Positions 7,894 to 14,781 of a stretch of DNA of 14,843 nt are shown in pieces. The DNA lies in contig DLLE01000011.1 of assembly GCA_002477955.1 (NCBI GenBank), positions 22,815 to 37,657 of the forward strand. Direction: 5' to 3'. The stretch is from Treponema sp. UBA7570 (GTDB lineage: Bacteria; Spirochaetota; Spirochaetia; Treponematales; Treponemataceae). A model generated the notes under the pieces. The model had not been told where the DNA came from. It saw nothing but the letters and a program-made list of their open reading frames with translations, and made no database searches. Position 1 is the stretch's first letter. Each line of letters begins with the position of its first letter. The position numbers and the translations under genes are program-made.

Positions 7894-9561
7894 TTATAAA
7901 AGTATGGAAATTCCGGCTTCTGTTTTAAAATAAGCTTGATTCTCAAAAATTTGCGCGTTTGAGAGCAAATTTAAATTTAGAGAATTTAATGCAATCTTGA
8001 AGTCGAATCCAATATCAACCGCCCTTAAAAATTCGATTGAATTTGAGCTTCTGCCGTCGTTTTCGAGGGCAGTTGTTCCAAAAGAAGAATTCAGCGCGCT
8101 GTAAATTGCGAACGAAACTGTCCGGCCTTTTAATTGAAAGCAGACTCCGTTTCTTAATACTTTATCGTAATTGTTGTTTTTTGTGTTGAATGTAGAAGCT
8201 GCAAAAGTGAATTCTGATGAAATTCCTGCATAAAAGTTACTGAAGTCTAGTCCAAAAACAAGTCCGCCGCCAAGACCGCATCCGTTGTCCGCTCCGTAAG
8301 GCTCGAACGGTTTGTTTTTTGCTCCTCCAGCCCTTGCTAAAAATCCAAAATTCATATCAAAAGCAGTCTGTTTTTTTGAAGCAGTAAATTTCAAGGCTGA
8401 ATTTATAAAAGGCGAAGCGCCTTCATGTCCTGCGTTTAACCCGGCTTTTGCTGAAAGTTCGACATTTTTTGAAAAAGAATAGGCAAAAAAAGTTGACAGC
8501 GGCGCGCAATAAAAATTTTTATTTTCAAAGGCGCAAATTACGCCGGCGTTTACACCGACACAGAATGTTTTTTCAGGAAAATTAAAGGCTGCCGGAAGAA
8601 TTCCAATTCCAGAACCGCTTGCCGTAATTGAGGCTGAAGGAATTTTTATCGAGCTGTCTGCCGTAAAATCAACCGAAAATTTTTGTTCACCGGCTTCGAG
8701 TATTGCAGTGTAAGTTCCGTCTTGAATTTTTGTTCCGTTCTGTGCGCTTCCATCCCAAATTACATTTTGACTCCAGGTTGTAAAACTAGGCAAGTTTCGG
8801 CTTATGACAGAATTTCCAAAAGAATCCTTTATTGTTAAAGTTCCGTTTCCGAACGCAGTAACTTCAAAATTGAATTTTATCTGGCCTGCAGAACCTTTTA
8901 ACGCCGGATTAAATTGTTCCTTGTTTGCCCTAAAATTCGAAACCGAAAATTGTGCTTCCTGAAGGCGTATTGTGACTATTTGATATGAATTTCTTGGAAC
9001 GTAGATAGATGAAGATTCGCTCTTATAGCCGAATTTTTTTGCAGAAACCGTGTGGCTTCCTTCTTCCAGCTGAACAATGCTGCCGCTGATTTTTGAGTTG
9101 TCAACATAAATTAAGGTTTCTGGTTGAACTGCAATAAAATTTACTGTTCCTTCATATTTTTCAAGTTCTACATAAAAAACGCGTTCTTCGCCCTGCGGAA
9201 CATTTATTCTGTAGAATTTTGGTTTATAGCCTGTTTTTTTTACGCGCAGATTATAGCGGCCAGCCGGAAGGTTGTTTACCGTTAAATTTGTGTGTCCTTC
9301 AAAATTACCGTTCAAAAAGACTTCTGCGTTCGGGACGTTTGATTTAACCGTGATTTTTGTTTTTTCTTTCTCGATTGCAGATTTTCTGTCGGATTTTAAT
9401 AATTCCGGATAAGTTGAATACGCCTCGTCAAATTCAAATTTTTGCTGGACGGATTTGTCCTCGACAAAAATTCCAGAAGAAGATTCATTTTCGTTAGAAA
9501 ATAAAACGCCTGCCGAAATTATAAAAATTGCTAAAATAGCAGTAAATCTTTGCAATGACAT
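7894..9561 (-). CDS. PEGA-domain, FlgD-Ig-like, C-terminal barrel envelope protein
   Basis: This 555-residue protein of unknown exact role is predicted to be exported by a signal peptide (about 1-22). Two PEGA repeats follow (about 68-134 and 137-201); NLPAGRYNLRVKKTGYKP and EEGSHTVSAKKFGYK are the typical turn-strand cores. Residues 205-300 form an Ig-like domain of the FlgD type, with WDGSAQNGTKIQDGTY as its hallmark. The remainder (about 325-555) is alternating hydrophobic beta-strand rich in Gly, Phe and Ala, consistent with an outer-membrane barrel, and ends in I-L-L. The ATG has only a weak AAGGG 12 nt upstream. A TATAAT hexamer on the minus strand at 9584-9579 could be part of an internal promoter. 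The gene lies 33 nt after radC and 16 nt before htrA. A scaffold or surface-adhesion role is speculation. Confidence 0.7.
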   Translation of the reverse strand: MSLQRFTAILAIFIISAGVLFSNENESSSGIFVEDKSVQQKFEFDEAYSTYPELLKSDRKSAIEKEKTKITVKSNVPNAEVFLNGNFEGHTNLTVNNLPAGRYNLRVKKTGYKPKFYRINVPQGEERVFYVELEKYEGTVNFIAVQPETLIYVDNSKISGSIVQLEEGSHTVSAKKFGYKSESSSIYVPRNSYQIVTIRLQEAQFSVSNFRANKEQFNPALKGSAGQIKFNFEVTAFGNGTLTIKDSFGNSVISRNLPSFTTWSQNVIWDGSAQNGTKIQDGTYTAILEAGEQKFSVDFTADSSIKIPSASITASGSGIGILPAAFNFPEKTFCVGVNAGVICAFENKNFYCAPLSTFFAYSFSKNVELSAKAGLNAGHEGASPFINSALKFTASKKQTAFDMNFGFLARAGGAKNKPFEPYGADNGCGLGGGLVFGLDFSNFYAGISSEFTFAASTFNTKNNNYDKVLRNGVCFQLKGRTVSFAIYSALNSSFGTTALENDGRSSNSIEFLRAVDIGFDFKIALNSLNLNLLSNAQIFENQAYFKTEAGISILL

Positions 9562-9594
9562 AAATTAACTAAACCCTTATTATAATTTACCCGA

Positions 9595-10257
9595 TTATTC
9601 ATAGGTCGGCAACAGACCATGTTCAAGAAAACTAAAGTAACTGTTTTTTGTTATAATTATGTGGTCGAGCAGGGGAAGCCCTAAAATTTCAGAGCCTAAG
9701 CACAGTCTTTTTGTCGTTTCTATGTCATCGTCAGAAGGCTCTGCGTGTCCGCCCGGATGATTGTGAGTCAAAATAATTCCAGAAGCGTTTTCTTTGACAG
9801 CTTCTCCGAAAATTTCAGACGGCTTTAAAACAGCCATGTTTTTTCCGCCAATGCACAGGACTCTGATCGTAAGGATTTCTTTTGCGCCGTTCACAGTTAC
9901 CATTACAAAATGCTCCGCTTTTTGCATTGCATAGTGCTTTATGAACGGAATTACGTCCTGCGGCTGATTGACAACTGCCTGCGGATTTCTGTTGCGGCGT
10001 TTTCCAAATTCCAATGCCGCCAGAATTGCCAGAGCTTTGCTTGTGCCGACTCCTTCGATTGATTGCAGTTTTTCAAGCCAGTTTTCCGGATTGTGAGAGC
10101 AGATGACTTTTAAAATTTCTTCCGACATATACTCGATGGGCATTTTTTTTGTTCCTGACCCCAAGATAAGCATTATTAGCTCTTTGTCGTTTGGATAGGA
10201 AAGTCCATTTTTTAATGTCAGCCGTCTTAAATCAATTGGTTCCTTTAAATTGTTCAT
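9595..10257 (-). CDS. radC: RadC family JAB/MPN-domain protein
   Basis: The 220-residue protein has the standard RadC layout. An N-terminal helix-hairpin-helix region (SIEGVGTSKALAILAALEFG, about 67-85) precedes a JAB1/MPN metalloprotease-like domain. The metal motif HNHPGGHAEPSDDD supplies His165, His167, Ser175 and Asp178. The usual serine after HNHP is glycine here, a mild variation. Despite the name, a DNA-repair role has not held up for the family, and the biochemical function is unknown. There is no clear Shine-Dalgarno before the ATG; only an AT-rich TATATATAG leader is visible, so expression may be low. An inverted repeat, ATATTGA/TCAATAT (10265-10286), lies just upstream of the start. 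The gene is divergent from the helicase gene and is probably the first gene of the minus-strand run. Confidence 0.92.
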   Translation of the reverse strand: MNNLKEPIDLRRLTLKNGLSYPNDKELIMLILGSGTKKMPIEYMSEEILKVICSHNPENWLEKLQSIEGVGTSKALAILAALEFGKRRNRNPQAVVNQPQDVIPFIKHYAMQKAEHFVMVTVNGAKEILTIRVLCIGGKNMAVLKPSEIFGEAVKENASGIILTHNHPGGHAEPSDDDIETTKRLCLGSEILGLPLLDHIIITKNSYFSFLEHGLLPTYE

Positions 10258-10264
10258 ACTATAT

Positions 10265-10286
10265 ATATTGACTTGAAAATCAATAT
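10265..10286. promoter_or_regulatory. Inverted repeat upstream of radC
   Basis: ATATTGA (10265-10271) and TCAATAT (10280-10286) form 7-bp arms around an 8-nt centre, only 8-29 nt before the radC start codon. It could be an operator controlling the minus-strand run. No protein is identified, and the AT-rich context makes chance possible. Confidence 0.25.
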
Positions 10287-10394
10287 TTACCGATTTTTGG
10301 TGAATTTTTTTTATTTTTTTAATAGATTTTATTTGAAAAAGATGAAAACGTTTGCGAATTTTTCAATTATCTTCTTGTAATTTCTACGTTTTTC

Positions 10395-10501
10395 TATTAT
10401 GATTTGGCTTCACGGTGCAGAGGGCACTTTTATTTTAACTGCGATTTTTAGGCCTTTTAGTGTATTTTAGAGGCTTTTTTGTCGCCTTTGGGATACATTT
10501 T
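10395..10501 (+). promoter_or_regulatory. Probable leader of the DEAD-box helicase gene
   Basis: The 244-nt gap between the divergent radC and helicase genes holds a TATTAT hexamer at 10395-10400 that could act as a -10 box. No convincing -35 box is seen. Transcription from there would give a leader of about 95 nt. A short hairpin, GTGC-agagg-GCAC (10415-10427), followed by TTTTATTTT, lies inside it and might be a weak attenuator. Leaders of this kind are common in cold-regulated helicase genes, but regulation here is inference only. Confidence 0.3.
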
Positions 10502-12661
10502 ATGAAAGACTCAATTTTTGATGCCGAAAAAACGGCAGATTATGGTGTCAGCTCAGCTGACAAAGCTCAGAAACTTCCAGAAAACTTGGAAATTTCAGAA
10601 AACAAAAATGACGAAGAACAGTCGGAAGAAATTTCTTTTGAAGACTTAGGACTTGATCAAAGAATTCTGGAAGCAATCGAAAAAAAAGGTTTTAAAACTC
10701 CTTCGCCGATTCAAGTTCTGGCAATTCCACGCCTTTTGAACGGCGACACAAACCTTATAGCAAAAGCAAGAACTGGAACTGGAAAAACCGCGGCTTTCGG
10801 GCTGCCGATTGTTCAGAATATTCACGAAGAAAGCGACCACGTGCGCGCTCTTGTGCTAGAACCGACCCGCGAGCTTGCAATTCAGACTTGTTCAGAAATG
10901 CAGAGCTTTACTTCTGGAAAATTTCCGCGCGTTACCGTTTTGTACGGCGGCGCTTCATATTCAACTCAGATTAGAGATTTAAAGCGCGGAACTGAAATTG
11001 TCGTTGGAACTCCAGGCAGAATTAAAGACCATCTTGAGCGCGGAACTTTAAAGCTCGACAAAATCGATTATTTTATTCTCGACGAAGGCGACGAAATGCT
11101 CGACATGGGTTTTGTCGATGACATTAAGTCGATTTTTGCGCAGGCAAACCCGGACAGCCGGATTTTGCTTTTTAGCGCAACTATGCCAAAACCGATTCTT
11201 CAGATTGCAGAAGAATTTATGGGCGAATACGACATTGTTCAGGAAGAAGGTTTTGTAGAAGAGCCTCTTTTGATTGACCAGAAATATTGGGTTGTAAGCG
11301 AACGCGACAAGATTGAAGCTCTTGTCCGCCTTATCGACATTTCGCCTGATTTTTATGGACTTGTTTTTACAATGACAAAAAACGATGCCGACATGGTGAG
11401 CCGGATGCTCGACGAAAGAGGTTACGAAGCGGCCGCTTTGCACGGCGATGTGCCTCAGGGACAGCGTGAAAAAATTCTTGCAAGATTTAGAAATAAAAAA
11501 ACTCGTATTTTGGTTGCAACCGATGTAGCTGCCAGAGGAATCGATATTTCTGGCTTGAGCCACGTTGTAAACTATTCTCTTCCGTTTGACGCTGCAACTT
11601 ATGTTCATAGAATCGGACGAACTGGCCGTGCTGGAACTTCTGGAATTGCAGTTACTTTTGTTCGCCCGGAAGAAAGACGCAAGCTTGAATTTCTAAGAAA
11701 GCGAATTCGCGCTGCGGCAAAAGGCGAAATGAAAGAAGAGCAGGTTCCTTCAATCGAAAATGTTCTCGAAGTAAAAAGAAGCCGAATTCTTGAAGAACTG
11801 AAAGAAAAAATCGGTTTAAAGGCAAAAAAAGAATTTGCGCCGGAACAGAAAGAAAAGCAGTTTGAAAACGACGAGATTGTTGCTTTTCCAGCAGGCGTTG
11901 AATCCGAAAAATCATCAGAAGGCGAAGAGCCTTCCTCTCAAAACGGCCAGATTTCTAATGAAAATAGCGAGCTGGACGAAACAAGAGAAGAATTTGTTCC
12001 TCAGCTTAAAAAAGTTGAAGACTTGTACAAAAAAATGGCAGAAGACTTGTGCGCAAACCAGAATGCAGCCGAAGTTCTTGCCGCTGTTTTGCAGGTTAAT
12101 TACGGAAAGTCTCTCGACGAAAGCCATTATGGAAAAGTACAGAGCCAGAAAGGCGGAAGTTTTGCTTCTAATCCAGACCAAAAACGAATTTATGTTCAGC
12201 TCGGAAAAAGAGATGGCTATAATGCCCGCGCAATTGCCGAATATTTTAGCGATTTGTTAAATATTCCTGGACGCATGGTTGACAGGATCGACGTAAGCCA
12301 GAATTTCTCTCTTTTGAGCTTGCCAACAGGAAATGCGCTTCGTGCTCTTGAGCTTTCTAAAAGCCGCGCAAACTTGCCTCATATGCATCTTGATTCAAAA
12401 GAGGATGATAATTTTGGCGGAAGACGCCGCAGAGGCGGACGCGACAATGCCGAACGTTTTGAAGGACGCGGACGGCGTGGTTTTGGCTCAAGTCGTTATG
12501 ATGTAGCCAAAAAAGACGGAGAAAGACGCGCTCAAGGACGAAGCCGCCGTGCAAATGACGGTTTTAAAAGCGAACACGGACGCGCCCGCGTGCACACTTC
12601 AACCCAGCGAAACGGGGCAAGTGCTTACAAAAAATCAAACAAAAAAGCAGAAAGATTCTAA
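10502..12661 (+). CDS. DeaD/CsdA-type DEAD-box RNA helicase, DbpA-like RNA-binding domain
   Basis: This ATP-dependent RNA helicase probably acts in ribosome assembly, mRNA unwinding or cold adaptation. After an acidic N-terminal extension (1-45) come the Q motif (46-71), Walker A ARTGTGKT (89-96), PTRELAIQ (121-128), TPGR (170-173), SAT (225-227), ATDVAARGIDI (339-349) and HRIGRTGRAG (369-378). Motif II reads DEGD (194-197), not DEAD. A charged linker (410-500) leads to a DbpA-type RNA-binding domain (about 560-630). The protein ends in an Arg/Gly- and Lys-rich basic tail (640-719). The ATG at 10502, with GGGA 8 nt upstream, gives 719 residues. An in-frame GTG at 10460 would add 14 residues of unlikely composition. 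The gene is monocistronic and divergent from radC. It belongs to the deaD/csdA/dbpA group, but the exact orthologue cannot be assigned from sequence alone. Confidence 0.92.
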   Translation: MKDSIFDAEKTADYGVSSADKAQKLPENLEISENKNDEEQSEEISFEDLGLDQRILEAIEKKGFKTPSPIQVLAIPRLLNGDTNLIAKARTGTGKTAAFGLPIVQNIHEESDHVRALVLEPTRELAIQTCSEMQSFTSGKFPRVTVLYGGASYSTQIRDLKRGTEIVVGTPGRIKDHLERGTLKLDKIDYFILDEGDEMLDMGFVDDIKSIFAQANPDSRILLFSATMPKPILQIAEEFMGEYDIVQEEGFVEEPLLIDQKYWVVSERDKIEALVRLIDISPDFYGLVFTMTKNDADMVSRMLDERGYEAAALHGDVPQGQREKILARFRNKKTRILVATDVAARGIDISGLSHVVNYSLPFDAATYVHRIGRTGRAGTSGIAVTFVRPEERRKLEFLRKRIRAAAKGEMKEEQVPSIENVLEVKRSRILEELKEKIGLKAKKEFAPEQKEKQFENDEIVAFPAGVESEKSSEGEEPSSQNGQISNENSELDETREEFVPQLKKVEDLYKKMAEDLCANQNAAEVLAAVLQVNYGKSLDESHYGKVQSQKGGSFASNPDQKRIYVQLGKRDGYNARAIAEYFSDLLNIPGRMVDRIDVSQNFSLLSLPTGNALRALELSKSRANLPHMHLDSKEDDNFGGRRRRGGRDNAERFEGRGRRGFGSSRYDVAKKDGERRAQGRSRRANDGFKSEHGRARVHTSTQRNGASAYKKSNKKAERF

Positions 12662-12735
12662 AAATTCTGTTGAATGGCTGCGGAAATATTGATTTTTCAA
12701 ATTCAAGGAGATGGCCAAAAAGAATCTTTTACGTC

Positions 12736-12800
12736 ATTTTCGGACTAAATCTGAAAATCTAAATGTCATTGTCGTATCAAGTGCGGCAATGACATTTAGA
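12736..12800. terminator. Tandem hairpins between helicase and DUF4469 genes
   Basis: A 9-bp stem (12736-12744 with 12750-12758, one G-T pair) is followed at once by a much longer one. TCTAAATGTCATTG (12758-12771) pairs perfectly over 14 bp with 12787-12800, and the stem extends inward by three more pairs including one wobble. On the minus strand the long hairpin is followed by TTTTC and further T-rich sequence, so it suits a terminator for the DUF4469 gene. On the plus strand no U run follows, so helicase termination here is less certain. The perfect stem is longer than a terminator needs. Confidence 0.55.
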
Positions 12801-12828
12801 ACTTATTAGCCAGCCCCTTGGAAAAGAC

Positions 12829-13593
12829 TTATGCAATCGAAACAGTTTCTACAAAAACACCTGTTCGCACAGTTTTGTTTATGCGTGTGCCTGAGCCGTA
12901 TGCAGTCTTAATAATTAAACGGTAATTTCCTGCCGTGACGCTGTCTGGAATGTTGAACAGAATCTTTGTGTTTGTGTTGTCAACAATGTTTTCCATTCCC
13001 AGTGAAATCCATGAAGATGGATCAGGATCATAGATCCCTTCTTCCGTACATGAAGCAAGATACAGGCCGGTTTTTGCTTCATTGCCGGCAATCTTTAAGC
13101 GTTTGCCGGTAATGCGTGCAGAATAACCGATAGAAAGCTCTGTGCCGCTTTTTCTTGTGTGTATGTTGTACAAGGCAGAAAGAAGAGGCTCGTTTGTTGT
13201 GGAAATATCGGCACCGGCAGTTACATCTTTTACTGCTTCAATGGCAATATCGCTTGGAGTAAAAGAAAGCGTCATTTTAGGAATATCCTCAATATCCGGA
13301 GTTTCCGAGTCAATGCTTCCGTTTGGCTTGATATAGAGAACTCCCATTTCAAGAAGATCTACAGCTTTTCCGCTTTTAAGAAGCTCCAAAATGGCGTTTC
13401 TAAAAAGCCCTGCTGAATATAGCAAAGTTTCCCTGTCCAGAACTTTGTTATGTTCAAGGATTTTTGAAACAATGTTTCCAATAAAAGCCGTGTTTCGTTT
13501 TACCTTTGCAAAAGAAACATTCTTGTCCAAAACGGTGAGCGTGTGCATAGTAACGTTCACTGTATCTGATAGTTTATTTGATTTATCGTCCAT
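12829..13593 (-). CDS. HU-like DNA-binding / DUF4469 Ig-fold protein
   Basis: This 254-residue cytoplasmic protein has no signal peptide. Residues about 17-125 resemble the HU/IHF-like DNA-binding module that precedes DUF4469: a helical dimerisation core, then strands with KAVDLLEMGVLYIKPNG. Residues about 137-252 match the Ig-like DUF4469 fold, with the core GYSARITGKRLKIAG near 156-170. Such proteins occur in several copies in Treponema and Bacteroidetes genomes. They are presumed nucleoid- or element-associated DNA binders, but no function is established. AGG at about 13602-13604, 8 nt before the ATG, supports the start. The gene follows the ImmA/XRE pair on the same strand after 208 nt that contain regulatory repeats. 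Family assignment is from remembered motifs and should be confirmed by profile search. Confidence 0.72.
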   Translation of the reverse strand: MDDKSNKLSDTVNVTMHTLTVLDKNVSFAKVKRNTAFIGNIVSKILEHNKVLDRETLLYSAGLFRNAILELLKSGKAVDLLEMGVLYIKPNGSIDSETPDIEDIPKMTLSFTPSDIAIEAVKDVTAGADISTTNEPLLSALYNIHTRKSGTELSIGYSARITGKRLKIAGNEAKTGLYLASCTEEGIYDPDPSSWISLGMENIVDNTNTKILFNIPDSVTAGNYRLIIKTAYGSGTRINKTVRTGVFVETVSIA

Positions 13594-13650
13594 ATATATT
13601 ACCTATAAAATTGAGATTTTTACAGAGCATAAAGCGCTGTTTTTGAAATA

Positions 13651-13679
13651 TTGACCCCGGCGGTCATGCGTGATACTAT
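13651..13679 (+). promoter_or_regulatory. Orphan plus-strand promoter
   Basis: TTGACC (13651-13656) and TACTAT (13674-13679) are separated by exactly 17 nt. The -35 box matches consensus at five of six positions and the -10 box at four of six. It points away from the DUF4469 gene into a stretch with no reading frame that ends at a strong terminator 70 nt later. TGACC-ccggc-GGTCA (13652-13666) is an inverted repeat centred in the spacer and could bind a regulator. Confidence 0.45.
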
Positions 13680-13710
13680 AAAAACAACGAATTTATAAGT
13701 GTTCACGCAT
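13666..13710. repeat. Inverted repeat spanning the promoter region
   Basis: ATGCGTGA (13666-13673) and TCACGCAT (13703-13710) are perfect 8-bp arms 29 nt apart. Similarity continues inward: both arms run into a TATAAA-like stretch. The left arm abuts the orphan plus-strand -10 box. The right arm overlaps a possible minus-strand promoter for the DUF4469 gene (TATAAA at about 13692-13697 on that strand). The arrangement resembles a paired operator between divergent promoters. Confidence 0.4.
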
Positions 13711-13756
13711 TTATACAAGCTGTAGATTTATTGGCGTAAATTTGCAGCTTTTTTTT
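13686..13756 (+). ncRNA. Candidate small RNA of about 70 nt
   Basis: A plausible promoter (13651-13679) and a strong intrinsic terminator (13717-13756) frame about 70 nt with no usable reading frame; there is no ATG, and a GTG gives only eight codons. The predicted transcript would be an unstructured 5' part of about 30 nt followed by the terminator hairpin, a common layout for bacterial regulatory RNAs. It lies on the strand opposite the flanking genes and overlaps the leader of the DUF4469 gene, so it could act as an antisense RNA on that message. No known RNA family is recognised. Confidence 0.35.
13717..13756 (+). terminator. Intrinsic terminator on the plus strand
   Basis: AAGCTG (13717-13722) pairs with CAGCTT (13745-13750), and an inner ATTTA/TAAAT stem surrounds TTGGCG. 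Eight T residues follow directly (13749-13756). The U run is on the plus strand only, although the protein genes on both sides run on the minus strand. It therefore must serve a plus-strand transcript that starts nearby. Confidence 0.7.
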
Positions 13757-13801
13757 ATCTTTCCGCACCGGATAAAGCAGAAAGACTTTCAATGTCTGTT
13801 T

Positions 13802-14347
13802 TCAGTTTTCTCCCTCCATTGCAAGTTCTAATAATTCTCTTTCATACTGAGTATAACGGCTGTCCGAAAACCTAAGCCACTTTTGATAACGGCTAAAGGC
13901 ATTTTCTGCAAGCGAGACTGTTACCCAAAATTTATCCATCAGTTCATGCAGATATTCAAAATTGAAATGATGGATAAGCGGAGCCGGTGCAAGAAAATAG
14001 CACGCAAAGAAATTTGCCTCCGCTTCATTCTCTTCATCATGAATAAGATGGCGCAGCCGAATATGGCCAATTTCATGAAAAATTGTTGAACGGATACGGG
14101 CTTTGTCTTTTGACGGATTGTAAAAAATCTCATAGTGGTTGTCGATTTTTGCCACTATTCCATCTTCGCTTGCTCTTATAACGCATGCAAGCGCCTGCTC
14201 AGTAAACCGATTGTATGATTTCAATGCGATTTTAAGCTGATTGCAGACATCTTTAGCATTTACAGGAAATTTTGTAATATGCAGCTCCTTGTACAGTTCT
14301 ACAACTTCTTCTTTGATTTCCTCGTACCGTTCGTCAGAAAGTCTCAA
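13802..14347 (-). CDS. ImmA/IrrE family metallopeptidase
   Basis: This zinc-dependent peptidase belongs to the family that cleaves cognate XRE repressors, as ImmA does to ImmR in ICEBs1. The active-site motif HEIGH (93-97 counted from the upstream ATG) provides His93, Glu94 and His97. EANFFA downstream supplies the third ligand, Glu112, in the usual context before the LAP motif (121-123). The N-terminal half (about 1-70) is the family's variable region. The ATG at 14353 abuts GGAGG (14354-14358) with no spacing. The in-frame TTG at 14347 is 6 nt away and is preferred here, giving 181 residues; the ATG would give 183. Either start overlaps the end of the repressor gene, so the two are translationally coupled. 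The likely substrate is the upstream repressor. A simple housekeeping regulator or a toxin-antitoxin-like pair are alternatives. Confidence 0.88.
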   Translation of the reverse strand: MRLSDERYEEIKEEVVELYKELHITKFPVNAKDVCNQLKIALKSYNRFTEQALACVIRASEDGIVAKIDNHYEIFYNPSKDKARIRSTIFHEIGHIRLRHLIHDEENEAEANFFACYFLAPAPLIHHFNFEYLHELMDKFWVTVSLAENAFSRYQKWLRFSDSRYTQYERELLELAMEGEN

Positions 14348-14678
14348 TATCATCCTCCGATGAGTCAGAAAGAAGAGCGGTTATAATCTCTTTCTTTTGC
14401 TCGTTTGTTAAAAGTTTTGAATTGCGGGCCAAAAGGAGCTTTATCCGCGGAAATTCCGTTGAAAAATCGGATTCATCTTCTTTTCCGAGAATTTCATCAA
14501 CGGTTACTCCAAGCACATTCGCAATTTTTACTAGAACTTTTGGTCCTGGCTCTCTTGCATTGCCCAGATAACGCGACACAGAAGCCTCTGTAGATTCGAT
14601 AGCCTGCGCAAACTCCTTTTGATTTAAATTTTTTGCCTTCATTAGGCGGGCGATTCTTTCGCCCATTGACTCTGCCAT
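14334..14678 (-). CDS. XRE/Cro-C1 family transcriptional repressor
   Basis: This 114-residue DNA-binding protein has an N-terminal helix-turn-helix of the Cro/C1 type (about 6-62): GERIARLMKAKNLNQKEFAQ leads into the recognition helix TEASVSRYLGN and then VLVKIANVLGVTVDEIL. The acidic C-terminal half (63-114) may carry the dimerisation or peptidase-recognition region. The second of three close ATGs is chosen because the GGGGG tract (14687-14691) lies 8 nt from it; the ATG at 14684 is only 2 nt from that tract. The stop overlaps the start of the ImmA-like peptidase gene, so they form one unit. It is probably autoregulated through the palindromes and repeats just upstream. The pairing resembles the switches of integrative elements and prophages, but no integrase is visible. 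Confidence 0.9.
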   Translation of the reverse strand: MAESMGERIARLMKAKNLNQKEFAQAIESTEASVSRYLGNAREPGPKVLVKIANVLGVTVDEILGKEDESDFSTEFPRIKLLLARNSKLLTNEQKKEIITALLSDSSEDDIETF

Positions 14679-14707
14679 TGCCATTGCCCCCTTTTGTTCT
14701 TACCATA

Positions 14708-14736
14708 ATGATAATTCAGCTTTCCAGACAAGTCAA
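14708..14736 (-). promoter_or_regulatory. Promoter of the repressor/peptidase operon
   Basis: On the minus strand TTGACT (14736-14731) and TATCAT (14713-14708) are spaced by 17 nt, each matching consensus at five of six positions. Transcription would start about 20 nt before the repressor start codon. This is the clearest promoter in the window. Inverted and direct repeats lie immediately upstream of it. Confidence 0.7.
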
Positions 14737-14749
14737 GTGTTTTGGAAAG

Positions 14750-14774
14750 AAAAATTACCAAAATTGTAATTTTT
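14750..14774. terminator. AT-rich hairpin, terminator or operator upstream of the repressor
   Basis: AAAAATTAC (14750-14758) pairs with GTAATTTTT (14766-14774) over 9 bp around a 7-nt loop. On both strands the stem runs into T residues, so it could end transcription from either side. It also sits 14 nt upstream of the repressor -35 box, so it may instead be a binding site. The stem is mostly A-T pairs and only moderately stable. Confidence 0.4.
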
Positions 14775-14781
14775 TTTATTG

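Noticed and set aside
7878..7946. Upstream ATG extending HtrA by 23 residues
   Set aside because: It would overlap the PEGA gene by 53 nt and adds charged residues ahead of the membrane segment. The ATG at 7877 has GGAGG 6 nt upstream.
9579..9584. Separate promoter for the PEGA gene based on a perfect TATAAT on the minus strand
   Set aside because: No matching -35 box lies at a suitable distance and the region is AT-rich, so it is not listed as a feature.
10460..10501. GTG start adding 14 residues to the helicase
   Set aside because: The extension is aromatic and hydrophobic, unlike the acidic N terminus, and a better-placed GGGA precedes the ATG at 10502.
11048..11608. 186-codon open frame opposite the helicase
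   Set aside because: It is antisense to conserved helicase motifs and its composition (Lys, Asn, Phe, Cys) is that of a reverse-frame artefact.
12711..12809. 33-codon plus-strand frame starting ATGGCC after AAGGAG
   Set aside because: The Shine-Dalgarno abuts the ATG with no spacing, the frame runs through both hairpins, and the peptide has no recognisable features.
13802..14678. Type II toxin-antitoxin system
   Set aside because: The downstream protein has an ImmA/IrrE HEIGH peptidase motif rather than a RES, HipA or RelE toxin signature. A repressor-peptidase switch fits better, although a toxin-like role is not excluded.
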